NCBI RefSeq assembly: GCF_009870825.1
Contig: NZ_WTWY01000001.1
Location: 186,001 to 250,000, forward strand
From: Paenibacillus sp. USDA918EY
GTDB taxonomy: Bacteria; Bacillota; Bacilli; Paenibacillales; Paenibacillaceae
Length of the DNA: 64,000 nt
Reading direction: 5' to 3'
Shown here: in pieces, positions 42,261-51,907 of the stretch
Layout of the letters: the number at the start of each line of letters is the position of its first letter
Position numbering within the stretch: the stretch's first letter is position 1
Position numbers and translations under genes: made by a program
Notes under the pieces: model-generated
Databases searched by the model: none
Seen by the model: only the letters and a program-made list of their open reading frames with translations
What the model was told of the DNA's origin: nothing

Positions 42261-42857
42261 ATGAACATTTTGTGGGATTTCGACGGGACGTTGTTTGATA
42301 CATATCCGGCTTTTACGGATATTTTTTATGACATATTGGGCGGGGACATTTCGAAAGAGGAGATCTACTCCCATCTCAAAATCTCGATGACCCATGCGGC
42401 ACGGCATTTTGGATTTACGGAACAGCAGATTCGCGATTGGAGAAACAGGGAAACCGTTCATCCGGGCGGGACGCCGCCTTTTTCGGGCGTGGAAGAGGTT
42501 CTGCGGTTTGCGGATCTCAACGTCATCATGACGCATAAACCGCGGAAAGAAGTGCTCGAAATCCTTGAATATTATCGATGGGAGCGCTATTTCCGGCATA
42601 TCGTCGCCGGGGACGACGGTTTCCCGCGCAAGCCGGACCCGGCATCGTATCGGTTTTTGCATGAAACATATCGGCTCGACCTGGCCATCGGCGACCGCGA
42701 GATCGACATTTTGCCAGCAAAAGCGATCGGCATCAGTACCTGCTTGTTCCAAAATCGGACGCCGGGAGCGGACTTCTATTTGGAGCGGTATGAGGATTTT
42801 TTCGAGGTTATAAAAGGTTGTGGATCCAGCGGGGAGAAATCAAAGGCAAAATCCTAG
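42261..42857 (+). CDS. HAD-family phosphatase
   Basis: Phosphoglycolate-phosphatase-like hydrolase of 198 aa starting MNILWDFDGTLFDTYPAF, with the two nucleophile-region Asp residues. Motif II is MTHKP, the Lys is in RKPDPASY and the final Asp motif is IGDREIDILPA. A helical cap lies between motifs I and II. The start is 29 bases after the GNAT stop behind AGAAAGGAAA. It probably belongs to the same operon as the GNAT and esterase genes. Confidence 0.87.
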   Translation: MNILWDFDGTLFDTYPAFTDIFYDILGGDISKEEIYSHLKISMTHAARHFGFTEQQIRDWRNRETVHPGGTPPFSGVEEVLRFADLNVIMTHKPRKEVLEILEYYRWERYFRHIVAGDDGFPRKPDPASYRFLHETYRLDLAIGDREIDILPAKAIGISTCLFQNRTPGADFYLERYEDFFEVIKGCGSSGEKSKAKS

Positions 42858-42905
42858 ATATGCATGTTGATGTTTTCGTAAAACGGCTTCAAGGAGGAAC
42901 CGGGC

Positions 42906-43688
42906 ATGAGAACGATCGAATTCGATTATCCGTTGATGCAAAAAACGTACAAGTCCGCAGGACATCGCGATCTGTCGCTGTATATTTTTTATCCCGAGGA
43001 ACACAGCGCGGAATCGGAGAAGCCGGCGATTTTGTTTTTTAACGGGGGAAGCTTTGGGAAAGGTCCATTGACGCCGGCGCAGTTCCAGCATCAGGCGAAA
43101 TACTTTTCGTCTATCGGGCTGGTCGCGATTTGCGTCGATTACCGCAACGGGCATGACGAGGGGTTTACCCCGATCCAGGCCATCTGCGACGTCAAATCCG
43201 CCGTCCGTTGGGTGAGGGACCATCATGCGGAATTAGGCGTTCATCCGAATAAAATCGCCGTTTGCGGCGCTTCGGCGGGTGGATATATCACCGTTTCCTC
43301 CCACATGTTTCCGCAGATCGACGATGAAGATAACGATACGGATCATCGCGCCAACGCGTTGATCGTGTTTTCCGCCGTGATGGATGGGGTGGACATCATG
43401 ACCCGCCGTTATCCCGAGCTGCTGGACATTGCGGAAAGCTTGTCGCCGCTCCATCATATAAAACCGTGTCTGCCCCCGACGCTTTGGATGTGCGGGACAG
43501 CGGACGAAGACTGCGAACAAGACCAGGCATTCGCGGCGCGGATGAACGAAGCCGGGAATGAAATTCGCTTTCTTACCTATGAAGGCATGGAGCATGGCTT
43601 TTTTAATTACGGGCGGCATGAAAACGTTTATTATGAAAAGACGAAGCGGGAAATAGAAGGATATCTAAGAGAGATACACTTTTTGTAG
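42906..43688 (+). CDS. Alpha/beta hydrolase (acetyl-esterase type)
   Basis: Serine esterase of 260 aa. The oxyanion-hole region is FFNGGSFGKG (NGGS in place of HGGG), the nucleophile elbow is GASAGG, and the triad is completed by Asp in CGTADEDC and His in EGMEHGFFNYG. The pattern matches the hormone-sensitive-lipase/acetyl-esterase group, often active on acetylated sugars. The ATG follows AAGGAGG. A terminator ends the unit, just before the sugar-transport operon. Confidence 0.87.
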   Translation: MRTIEFDYPLMQKTYKSAGHRDLSLYIFYPEEHSAESEKPAILFFNGGSFGKGPLTPAQFQHQAKYFSSIGLVAICVDYRNGHDEGFTPIQAICDVKSAVRWVRDHHAELGVHPNKIAVCGASAGGYITVSSHMFPQIDDEDNDTDHRANALIVFSAVMDGVDIMTRRYPELLDIAESLSPLHHIKPCLPPTLWMCGTADEDCEQDQAFAARMNEAGNEIRFLTYEGMEHGFFNYGRHENVYYEKTKREIEGYLREIHFL

Positions 43689-43721
43689 GATGGCATGATA
43701 ACTTTAGAAGTTCAGCATCAA

Positions 43722-43751
43722 AAACCTGTTGGCAGCAACAGGTTTTTTTGT
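43722..43751 (+). terminator. Intrinsic terminator after esterase gene
   Basis: Perfect stem AAACCTGTTG/CAACAGGTTT with a GCAG loop, then T residues. Confidence 0.9.
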
Positions 43752-43897
43752 CGTCCGAAAACGCCCGCCTCCCGTTCGATCCTCTGAATCTATGGATGAC
43801 GACCAGCGTTTATAGTGCCGGACAACAGGTTGAAATTTCTAAAATTGTGGTTGGAATCAAAGATTTTATATCCGGCAAAAACCGGTATAGTTAATAA

Positions 43898-43911
43898 ATA
43901 AAGCGCTTACC
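43898..43911. promoter_or_regulatory. cre-like site before the sugar ABC operon
   Basis: ATAAAGCGCTTACC is close to the CcpA cre palindrome around GCGC (about 11-12 of 14 positions). It sits just downstream of a TATAGT box (43886-43891), where CcpA would repress in the presence of good carbon sources. Confidence 0.45.
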
Positions 43912-43972
43912 AAGCGATTGAGAGATTTGCAGAATGAACATCCAAAATCCAAACAAAACGGGGGAGTAGGAC

Positions 43973-45358
43973 ATGAAATTTCGCAAACGATGGTTATCTT
44001 TAACGCTGGCGGCAATGATGCTGGCTTTGGCGGCCTGTGGCGGCGCAGGGAAGGATGAACCGGCGGCAACCGGGGCGGCGGGAGGTGCCGAAGCCAAAGG
44101 CGGAGACATAACCCTGGAGCTGTTGTATTGGGGAGACGATGCGCAAAAACAGCTGGTGGAAAAGACGATCGAGAAATATACCGCGGAAACGGGGGTCAAG
44201 GTCCATGCCCAGGTGCTGCCTGCGGACGGCACGTTCGATACGTTCATTCAGACGCGGCTTGAATCCGGCGAACTGCCGGACATCAGCTACATGGGCGAAG
44301 GCGACATCCAAAAATATTACGAAATGGGCATTTTGGCGGATATCGGCGATCTGATGGATAACGGAACCATTCCGAAAAAGCTGGATGCCATCACGATCCA
44401 TTCCCCGGACCAAAAGGTGATCGGCGTCGGGTTGTCCAACCAAATGGAGCTGCTTTTCTACAGCAAATCCAAATTCGACGCGGCAGGGATTCCTTATCCT
44501 CCGACCAAGGTCGAAGACGCCTGGGATTGGGACACCTTCGTGAAATACGCGAAAGCCTTGACGACGGACACGAGCGGCAAAACGGCGGCCGATACCGGCT
44601 TTGAAGCGGCCAAAACGGAAAATTACGGGATTGGGTTCACGGCGGGCCGCGAGTTCCACCATTTCTGGGCGGCGAACGCAAACGGCGGAGGCGTCGTCTC
44701 GGCGGACGGCAAGCAGTTTTTATGGGATTCGCAGGCATCCATCGACGGCATTCAGAAGCTGGCGGACCTGGTCAACAAGGACAAGGTGGCTTCAAGCTTC
44801 ACCTACACATGGAATTCGGGCATCGGTTCGGCGGTGGACGCTTTGAGCGGCGGTTACGCGATGGCCATCAGCGGCTCCTGGGATCTGGCGAACATCAACG
44901 GAAACGAAGACATCGGGGTAGGCGTATTGCCGAAAATGAAGCAGGCCGTCACGATGAACTGCGGCGCGCCGCTTGTCGTCTATAAATCTTCCAAGCATAT
45001 CGAAGAAGCGAAGAAGTTTTACGCTTATATGGTGAATCCGGAAAACAGCCTGGATCTGTTGAAATCCGGGGCATGGCTTCCGAACCAGGCGGATTGGTAC
45101 ACCGATGCCGCGTTGGTCGATAAGTGGACGGCCGATTTGCCAGTCAGCGCCAAGGAAACGATTTTGAGCTATTCCAACGCCAAAGACGCCATCGTGCAAT
45201 GGCCTGCTTATTACGTGCCCGCTTATCTGCGGATGAACACGGAATACGAAAAGGCAATCGACCAGGCGTTATCCGGCCAAAAAACGGTCAAGGAAGTGTA
45301 CGCGTCCGTCATGCCGACGATTAAAAAGCTGTGGGAAAGTGGCAAGGTTTCGGAGTAG
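43973..45358 (+). CDS. Sugar ABC transporter substrate-binding lipoprotein
   Basis: Extracellular solute-binding protein (family 1) of 461 aa. The signal peptide ends in a lipobox LALAAC with Cys 22 as lipid anchor, followed by an Ala/Gly-rich linker. The mature part shows the typical alternation with RLESGELPDISYMGEGD and a long C-lobe. The ATG follows ACGGGGGAGTAGG. It heads an operon with two permeases, a secreted glycoside hydrolase and a GH127 enzyme, so the ligand is most probably a short arabino-oligosaccharide. No ATPase is encoded here; a shared MsmX-type ATPase elsewhere is expected. Confidence 0.92.
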   Translation: MKFRKRWLSLTLAAMMLALAACGGAGKDEPAATGAAGGAEAKGGDITLELLYWGDDAQKQLVEKTIEKYTAETGVKVHAQVLPADGTFDTFIQTRLESGELPDISYMGEGDIQKYYEMGILADIGDLMDNGTIPKKLDAITIHSPDQKVIGVGLSNQMELLFYSKSKFDAAGIPYPPTKVEDAWDWDTFVKYAKALTTDTSGKTAADTGFEAAKTENYGIGFTAGREFHHFWAANANGGGVVSADGKQFLWDSQASIDGIQKLADLVNKDKVASSFTYTWNSGIGSAVDALSGGYAMAISGSWDLANINGNEDIGVGVLPKMKQAVTMNCGAPLVVYKSSKHIEEAKKFYAYMVNPENSLDLLKSGAWLPNQADWYTDAALVDKWTADLPVSAKETILSYSNAKDAIVQWPAYYVPAYLRMNTEYEKAIDQALSGQKTVKEVYASVMPTIKKLWESGKVSE

Positions 45359-45399
45359 CCGAGAGTCATTCACATTCAGTAAGGAAAGGGCTATTGGAT

Positions 45400-46380
45400 A
45401 TGGAGATCAAACGCAACACCAGCCAAAACATCGTTCCGAAGCATTCGCGTCTCAAAGGGAGCGCCAAAGAGGCCGTCGCCGGTTATTTGTTTGCCGCTCC
45501 CGCGATACTGGGATTTCTCATCCTTACCTTGTACCCGATGCTGGCGAGCCTAGTGTACAGCTTCCACAAAATCACGATCGTGGGCGGCCATCAAGTTTTG
45601 AAATGGATCGGGCTGGACAATTTCAAAACGATTTTTTACGGTCCCGGCTCCGAATTCGGCAAGTCCATCTCCGTTACTCTGATCTATTCGTTCATCAACG
45701 TGTTTTTGGTGATCGTGTTTTGCCTGGCGGTGGCGCTGCTGCTAAACCGGAAATTCGTAGGCCGAAATTTGCTGCGCGCCGTATTTTTTCTGCCCTCGGT
45801 CATCCCGATGCTGGCCACGACCATCGTCTGGCAAATGCTGCTGCAAAATCAGGCCAAGGGCGGGCTCGTCAACTGGCTGCTGCTAAAGCTCGGGGCGACG
45901 CCGTTAGATTTTTTGAACGACGCGACCAACATCTTCGGCACGTTGTTTCTGATGAGCTTATGGACCTGCGGCGGAACGATCGTCGTGTTTCTGGCGACGC
46001 TGCAGGACGTGCCGGGCGAGCTGCTCGAAGCGGTCGAAATGGACGGGGGCAATGCCTGGCATAAATTTGCCAAGGTCACGTATCCGACGATCAAACCGGT
46101 GGTGTTCTTCCAGCTTATCATGTGCATGATGACGTCGATCCAGATTTACACCCAAAGCGTGGTGCTGTCGCGGAACGGCGCGCCCGACCGGATGACCTAT
46201 TTCATCAACGTTATGATCTACGACCATTCCTTCGTGCAGACGGGCATGCGCGGGCTCGCGTCGGCCGAAGCCTGGCTCGTCTTCCTTATTACGATGGTTA
46301 TTACCGGCATCCTGTTTTATTTTCAAGGAGCGCTAAAAAGGGATAAATCAACGGTGCGAAACCGAAGGGGGAGAGCATAA
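45400..46380 (+). CDS. Sugar ABC transporter permease 1
   Basis: MalF-type membrane component of 326 aa with six spans and the cytoplasmic EAA loop ELLEAVEMDGGNAWHKFAKV, which docks to the ATPase. The ATG follows AAGGAAAGGG. It overlaps the next permease gene by one base (TAATG), so the two are translated together. It belongs to the operon headed by the lipoprotein gene 41 bases upstream. Confidence 0.92.
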   Translation: MEIKRNTSQNIVPKHSRLKGSAKEAVAGYLFAAPAILGFLILTLYPMLASLVYSFHKITIVGGHQVLKWIGLDNFKTIFYGPGSEFGKSISVTLIYSFINVFLVIVFCLAVALLLNRKFVGRNLLRAVFFLPSVIPMLATTIVWQMLLQNQAKGGLVNWLLLKLGATPLDFLNDATNIFGTLFLMSLWTCGGTIVVFLATLQDVPGELLEAVEMDGGNAWHKFAKVTYPTIKPVVFFQLIMCMMTSIQIYTQSVVLSRNGAPDRMTYFINVMIYDHSFVQTGMRGLASAEAWLVFLITMVITGILFYFQGALKRDKSTVRNRRGRA

Positions 46381-47255
46381 TGGCAGCGACAGCGATTCAT
46401 GGAGCGGGCATCCGCCGAACCAAAGCGCGGAAAAAGACGATTCACCGTTTGTTGATTGTCCTCTCGATTGTTCTCGGGCTTGCGATGGCATTCCCTTTGT
46501 ACTGGCTGCTGCGCGGTTCGTTTGTCAGCCATGCGGAAATTTTGGCGCGTCCGCCGGTGTTTTTTCCGTCGGCATTCAGCATCGAAAATTTCAGCAAGGC
46601 CATCGACCGGATCGATTTTTCCCGGCAGCTGTGGAATTCGGTTTCGATCGTCGTCCCTTACGTGGTGTTTAACGTGATCACGACCAGTTTTGCGGGTTAT
46701 GCTTTCGCCAAACTGCGGTTCCCGCTCCGCGGCATGTGGTTTGGGCTCGTCATCAGCACGATGATGCTGCCCAGCGCGGTGACGCTGGTTCCGCAATATT
46801 CCTTGTTTACGAGCCTCGGACTCGCCGGCAAACCGGCTTTGATCATTCCGGCCATATTCTGTGCAGGGGGGAATGCCTATTTCGTCTTTTTGCTGCGGCA
46901 ATTTTTCATGACCATACCGGATGAGCTGCTGGAGGCGGCCAAAATCGACGGGGCCGGATATTTCCGCATTTATTTGAAAATCATGCTGCCTTTGATCCGC
47001 CCGGCATTGATCGTGGTGGCGCTGTTCAGCTTCATCAACAATTGGAACGACTTTTTCTACACGATGATTTATTTGAAAAAAGAGGCCGATTATACGCTGC
47101 CGATGGGGCTCTATATCGTCAACGGCATGCGGATTCCGAACTACGAGCAGGTGATGGCGCTTGCGCTCATCGTCACCGCGCCTTGCCTTGCGTTCTTTTT
47201 CATCGGCAACAAGTATTTTGTTGAGGGGATTACGCTAACGGGGATCAAAGGATAA
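46380..47255 (+). CDS. Sugar ABC transporter permease 2
   Basis: MalG-type component of 291 aa, with six spans and EAA loop ELLEAAKIDGAGYFRIYLKI. The start ATG shares its first A with the stop codon of the first permease. The C-terminal end (YFVEGITLTGIKG) is the usual close of this subfamily. It is the partner of the preceding permease for uptake of the sugar released by the secreted hydrolase encoded next. Confidence 0.92.
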   Translation: MAATAIHGAGIRRTKARKKTIHRLLIVLSIVLGLAMAFPLYWLLRGSFVSHAEILARPPVFFPSAFSIENFSKAIDRIDFSRQLWNSVSIVVPYVVFNVITTSFAGYAFAKLRFPLRGMWFGLVISTMMLPSAVTLVPQYSLFTSLGLAGKPALIIPAIFCAGGNAYFVFLLRQFFMTIPDELLEAAKIDGAGYFRIYLKIMLPLIRPALIVVALFSFINNWNDFFYTMIYLKKEADYTLPMGLYIVNGMRIPNYEQVMALALIVTAPCLAFFFIGNKYFVEGITLTGIKG

Positions 47256-47272
47256 AGGAGGCATGGATTAAA

Positions 47273-50200
47273 GTGAAGACAGGAAAAACATGGCTTGGAA
47301 AAGGGGCGGCGGCCCTCATTAGCGTGGCGCTTGCATCCGGCGGCGCGGCATCGACGGCTTTGGCGAATTATTCGACGGGGTTCGAGGTGCCGGGCGTCGG
47401 CTATGATTTTGGATCGGCCAAATGGAACGGCGGCAACAAATTTGCAAGCGAAGGCGTCGATTTCAGCAGCCAAACCGTCGGACAAATGATGAAGGTGATC
47501 GAAAACTTCGATTTTGAAGCGTTCAAAAAGGATCATCAGGATTTGCCTTGGCTCGATTCCCTGCTCGTTAATAAGGGCGTCATCCCGGACGACATCGACG
47601 ATGAGGGCGGCGCCAACACGCTGTTCAGCCGCGGGAGCGCCTTGTTCATGAAAACCCAGGACAATGCGAAGCTGGGATTTGCCGGACAGGTGTATTACGC
47701 GGATACGCTCAACCGGGACGTGATGTATTCGGTCAGCCTGTCCACCGGCGACGTCCGCGAAGACAAAAACGCGAGGAAAAATTACCCGAGCCATGAAGAT
47801 CAGACGTATATGAGCGGACCGCTGCAGGTGCAGCAGAAAAAATTCATCACCTATTACAACTCGGCGGTGACGCTGCTGGACTTTCATAATCCGACTTCGG
47901 AAGACGTCAAGCTGACGATCAAGGTGCAATCGCCGTTTGCCGCAGTCGCGGAAGGGGACGAAATGGTCGGCAAACGGGTGGCCGCGCCGCTCATGATCGG
48001 CACCGACGGCAGCAAGTTCGTGAAGGCGATGTCCTATGTCGACGTCCGCCTCAGCGGGGACGGCATGAAGCCTGGCGATCAAGGTCTGACGAAGGAAATC
48101 GTCGTCCCGGCCGGCGGCTCCGCCTCGCAAAAGATTACGATGGGCTGGCTGGCCGACGAGATACCGAAATCCAAGACGCAATACGAAGAATACAAAAAGA
48201 TCACCGACAACGGCGAAGCCTTCGAACGTCAAGTGAAGGAATACAACCAGTGGTGGGCCGACAACATTCCGTACATCGACATTCCCGACGACAACGTGAA
48301 AAAGGTGCTTTATTACCGCTGGTGGTGCAACCGGTTTAACCTGCTGGAAGCCAACATCCCGGGGAACGACTGGCAGTTCCCGATGAACATGGAAGGGGTG
48401 CTGGGATACAACAACGGGATTACCGTCAGCGTCCCATGGGCGATGCAGGACCTCAAATGGCTGCGCAACCCGGCGTATGCCTACGGCACCTGGCTCGCGC
48501 AAGGGGAATATTCGGAAAACAAAAACTACAAAAACAACCCGGGCCGTCCGAACGTTTGGACCTGGGACATGATGCAAAACACCTCCCAAGTGGGGTGGGA
48601 AGCTTATAAAATCTACGGCGGCGGGAACAAGCTGCTGAAGAAGTTTGCCGATATTTCCGCGAATGACGTGACCGGAACGCTGGAGCACTTCAAGGGCACC
48701 AATCCATACCTTGTTTACTACAACCACGCCCCGATTACGGGCAACGACGGGGATACGGTATCGATGCATTGGAACGGCGGCGGCAATTACGCCCGTTTGG
48801 ACGGCACCTCGACGACGTATGCCAATGCGGTTGCAGCGGCGGAGATGTACGACGAGCTTGGGGACCAAAGCGCGGCCAACAAGGAACGCGATCTTGCGGA
48901 CAACATCCGCAGCAGCATTTTGGGCGAGATGTGGTACGACGGCGCGGATTTTGACGGCGACGGGAAAGCGGATACGAAGGGAGAAGGCAGCTTCCTCCAC
49001 AAAAAAATCGTAAACGGCGCCGATGCCTTCGTCCCTTGGCGGGACAACAACATGTTCGTGTTTAATTTCGGGGTCGTGCCGACGGCAAAGGAAAATGGTT
49101 ATCAGTCCAAATATTTGACCCAGCTGGCCGATTACGGCGATCCGCAATATTATCCGATTTTTCCGTTTTTCACGGCGGATCAGCACAGCATCATGAAAAG
49201 GGTGCAGGCTTTCGTGGACGGGAAAACGGACGCTTACGGCACGGATCAATTCGCCTGGTGCAACTTCGGCAACTACATCAATACGATTAGGGCGTCATTG
49301 AGGCATTACCCTGTGGACAACATCAACGCAGACACTTACAAAAAGCTGTTCGACTGGGGCGCATGGCTGCATACGGTAGAACCGGGGAATACCGACCACC
49401 TGGACTCCAACGAGTTCTTTTGGCTGGAAAACTACTTCTTCGGCACGCAGTGGACCAAGGACAATCCGCCGAACCCGAGCGGGGACATGGTCAGATCGTG
49501 GATTCACCACGACACGCTCGGCATGATGAATTACACGGTCATGGAGGATATTGCGGGAATTCAGCCAAGAACCGACGACAAAATCGAGCTGTGGCCGATC
49601 GGCATCGATTACGACCATTTTGCGGTGGACAACGTGCGTTACCATGACGCCAACCTGTCCATCGTATGGCAGGACCCGGCCAAATACCAAAACAATCCGT
49701 ATTACAAAGGCATTCCGGCGGGTTTTTCGCTCTTTATCAACGGGGAGCGCGTGTTGACGACAAGCGAAATGTCCCACGTCGTTTACGATACGAAAACGGG
49801 AAAAGCGGAGCTGCCGAAATCGGACATCGAAGGCGCGGCGGGCAATAACGCGAGCACGCAGATCTGGTACGAGAAAAAGGGTAAAAAAGAACGCGTCGCC
49901 TCGGCGAAAGACACGTCGCTTGCCGACGAGCCGCGGGTGGTGGACCTGTTCAACAAAGCGGGAATCGATCTTCAGCATCAAGGCGAAAACCTGGCCATGG
50001 CTTCCGGAACGACGATTACGTCGACTTACGTCAGCTCCGAATCGGATATCAAGCGGTTGGCCGACGGATCGACGATCGCCTCGACCGACCATACCGCCAA
50101 TACGGCTTTGCTTGGAGGAAGTCCGAATGCAACCGATGCCGTAACGTTCAATTTCGGGAAAAAGAAGCCGGTAAACAACGTCAAAGTGTATTTCTATAAC

Positions 50201-51880
50201 GACCGGCTCGAGGGGGGCTACGGCACGCCTCAGCAGTTCCTGCTCGAATATTTGGACTCGGACGGCAAAACGTGGAGACCGATTCAGGGTCAAACCCGCT
50301 ATCCCGAAACGATCGCCTCCAACTATAACAACGTCGAGTTCGAAACGGTGAAAACGCAGGCCATTCGCCTAAAGGTGACGCATGCGCTCGATGCCCAAAC
50401 AGGCATCAAGGAAGTGCAAATCTATGACAACAAGCTTAAAAACGTGGCCCCGGCGGTCAACCAGGCGCCTAAGGTGTACATTGGTCAGACCGAACGGCCG
50501 GCCGCGCAGGATGAAACCGTATCGATCTTGCCCGCCGTATACGATGACGGATTGTCGGGCAAGGAGCTGACCTATCGTTGGAGCAAAACGTCAGGAAGCG
50601 GCAGCGTGGAAGAAATGCAGACGGATCGGGCCGAATTGAAGGCTGTTTTCCATGATGTCGGCGCATATGTGTATACGTTAACTGTAAGCGATGGCGAAAA
50701 GGAAACGGCAATTGACGTGCATATTACCGTTTCGGTTCCGACCCAGGACATCGCCGATATGATTGCCGCTTATGCACCAAGGGACAACGGGAAAATTGTC
50801 CGGAACAAGGACGATTTCACGCCGGAATCCTGGGATGCGCTGCAAACCGCTTTGACCGAAGCGAAGGAATTGCTTGCGGGCAAGGATTTTACAAGGGAGC
50901 AGGTAGAGGCGGTTCGGGCGAAATTACGGCAGGCGGCTGAGGAGCTAAAGGTTAAAAACGTCGGGCTGCTTGCCAAGGCGACGACTTCCTACGTATCGCC
51001 GTGGGAATCCATTGCCGGCGTCAATGACGGATACATTCCTTACACATCCGCAAGCATCGGCAAACCGGACGCCGAGGTGCAGTATGGCAACTGGGCCGAC
51101 CCGGCCGAATCCCATTGGTTGCTATACACCTGGGATCGGCCCGTGAAGCTGTCGGAAAGCTCGATCTACTTCTACGACGACGGCGGCGGCGTCCAGGTTC
51201 CGGCCGACTATGCCTTGGAATATTGGGATGAAACGGCGAAAGCCTTCAAACCGGTAACCGGCATGTCCGACAAAACGATGAAAAAGGACCGCTTTAATGA
51301 CGTAACTTTCGACGAAATTACGACGACCCAGCTTCGCCTTCATCTGATCCGGCAGCCGGGTGCTTGGACCGGCGTCAAGGAATGGCGCGTGCTCGGACCG
51401 GAGGCCGTTGCCGGAAATCCGGGAAATGCCGCAAACAAGCCTGTCTTGAGCGTCGAACCGGTTGAAGTCGAAACGGTCGTCGGCGTCGCGCCGAAGCTCC
51501 CGGCCACCGTCAACGTCACGTTTGCGGACCAAACGAAAGGCGCCAAACCCGTTACTTGGAACGAGGTTCCGTATAACGAGCTGACGACGGCACACTCCTT
51601 TGTCGTGCTCGGACGCGTGGAAGGCACCGAACAATCGGCCAACTGCCGGATCCTCGTCACGTACGACAAGTCGGAGTTGAAAGCTTTGATCGGCCAGGCG
51701 CGCGAGGTTTTGGATCATCAGGAGCAATATGGGGGTTCGCCGGAGCAGTGGAAAGCATTAAAGGACGCTTTCGCTTCCGCACTGACCGTGGCCGACGACA
51801 AATCGGCGACCGAAGGAGATATAAAGGCGGCTGCAGAGCGCCTAAAAACGGCATTGGAAAACGTTCAAATTCAAAAATAG
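47273..51880 (+). CDS. Large secreted modular glycoside hydrolase (candidate beta-L-arabinobiosidase)
   Basis: 1535 aa starting at GTG behind AAAGGAGG. A signal peptide (to about residue 32, ending STALA) is followed by an N-terminal beta domain, then an (alpha/alpha)6-barrel catalytic region (about 300-830) with acidic clusters such as MHWNGGGNY, MWYDGADFDGDG and WLENYFFGTQW. After it come an F5/8C-like carbohydrate-binding domain (about 900-1050), a PKD-like domain (about 1060-1150), a FIVAR helix pair (about 1158-1225), a second F5/8C-like domain (about 1229-1375), an Ig-like domain (about 1386-1464) and a second FIVAR-like segment. There is no sortase motif. The combination with a GH127 gene and an ABC importer mirrors the bifidobacterial HypBA2/HypBA1 system, so GH121-like activity is proposed from context, not shown. 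Confidence 0.75.
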   Translation: MKTGKTWLGKGAAALISVALASGGAASTALANYSTGFEVPGVGYDFGSAKWNGGNKFASEGVDFSSQTVGQMMKVIENFDFEAFKKDHQDLPWLDSLLVNKGVIPDDIDDEGGANTLFSRGSALFMKTQDNAKLGFAGQVYYADTLNRDVMYSVSLSTGDVREDKNARKNYPSHEDQTYMSGPLQVQQKKFITYYNSAVTLLDFHNPTSEDVKLTIKVQSPFAAVAEGDEMVGKRVAAPLMIGTDGSKFVKAMSYVDVRLSGDGMKPGDQGLTKEIVVPAGGSASQKITMGWLADEIPKSKTQYEEYKKITDNGEAFERQVKEYNQWWADNIPYIDIPDDNVKKVLYYRWWCNRFNLLEANIPGNDWQFPMNMEGVLGYNNGITVSVPWAMQDLKWLRNPAYAYGTWLAQGEYSENKNYKNNPGRPNVWTWDMMQNTSQVGWEAYKIYGGGNKLLKKFADISANDVTGTLEHFKGTNPYLVYYNHAPITGNDGDTVSMHWNGGGNYARLDGTSTTYANAVAAAEMYDELGDQSAANKERDLADNIRSSILGEMWYDGADFDGDGKADTKGEGSFLHKKIVNGADAFVPWRDNNMFVFNFGVVPTAKENGYQSKYLTQLADYGDPQYYPIFPFFTADQHSIMKRVQAFVDGKTDAYGTDQFAWCNFGNYINTIRASLRHYPVDNINADTYKKLFDWGAWLHTVEPGNTDHLDSNEFFWLENYFFGTQWTKDNPPNPSGDMVRSWIHHDTLGMMNYTVMEDIAGIQPRTDDKIELWPIGIDYDHFAVDNVRYHDANLSIVWQDPAKYQNNPYYKGIPAGFSLFINGERVLTTSEMSHVVYDTKTGKAELPKSDIEGAAGNNASTQIWYEKKGKKERVASAKDTSLADEPRVVDLFNKAGIDLQHQGENLAMASGTTITSTYVSSESDIKRLADGSTIASTDHTANTALLGGSPNATDAVTFNFGKKKPVNNVKVYFYNDRLEGGYGTPQQFLLEYLDSDGKTWRPIQGQTRYPETIASNYNNVEFETVKTQAIRLKVTHALDAQTGIKEVQIYDNKLKNVAPAVNQAPKVYIGQTERPAAQDETVSILPAVYDDGLSGKELTYRWSKTSGSGSVEEMQTDRAELKAVFHDVGAYVYTLTVSDGEKETAIDVHITVSVPTQDIADMIAAYAPRDNGKIVRNKDDFTPESWDALQTALTEAKELLAGKDFTREQVEAVRAKLRQAAEELKVKNVGLLAKATTSYVSPWESIAGVNDGYIPYTSASIGKPDAEVQYGNWADPAESHWLLYTWDRPVKLSESSIYFYDDGGGVQVPADYALEYWDETAKAFKPVTGMSDKTMKKDRFNDVTFDEITTTQLRLHLIRQPGAWTGVKEWRVLGPEAVAGNPGNAANKPVLSVEPVEVETVVGVAPKLPATVNVTFADQTKGAKPVTWNEVPYNELTTAHSFVVLGRVEGTEQSANCRILVTYDKSELKALIGQAREVLDHQEQYGGSPEQWKALKDAFASALTVADDKSATEGDIKAAAERLKTALENVQIQK

Positions 51881-51907
51881 TTTGATACGACTTAGGAGGA
51901 ACATCAT

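Noticed and set aside
47141-49249. Open frame of about 700 codons antisense to the secreted hydrolase
   Set aside because: Composition is Arg/His/Val-rich as expected of an antisense shadow, there is no ribosome binding site, and the sense gene has clear domains. The same holds for long antisense frames at 5975-7255 and 8016-9710 over bmrCD.
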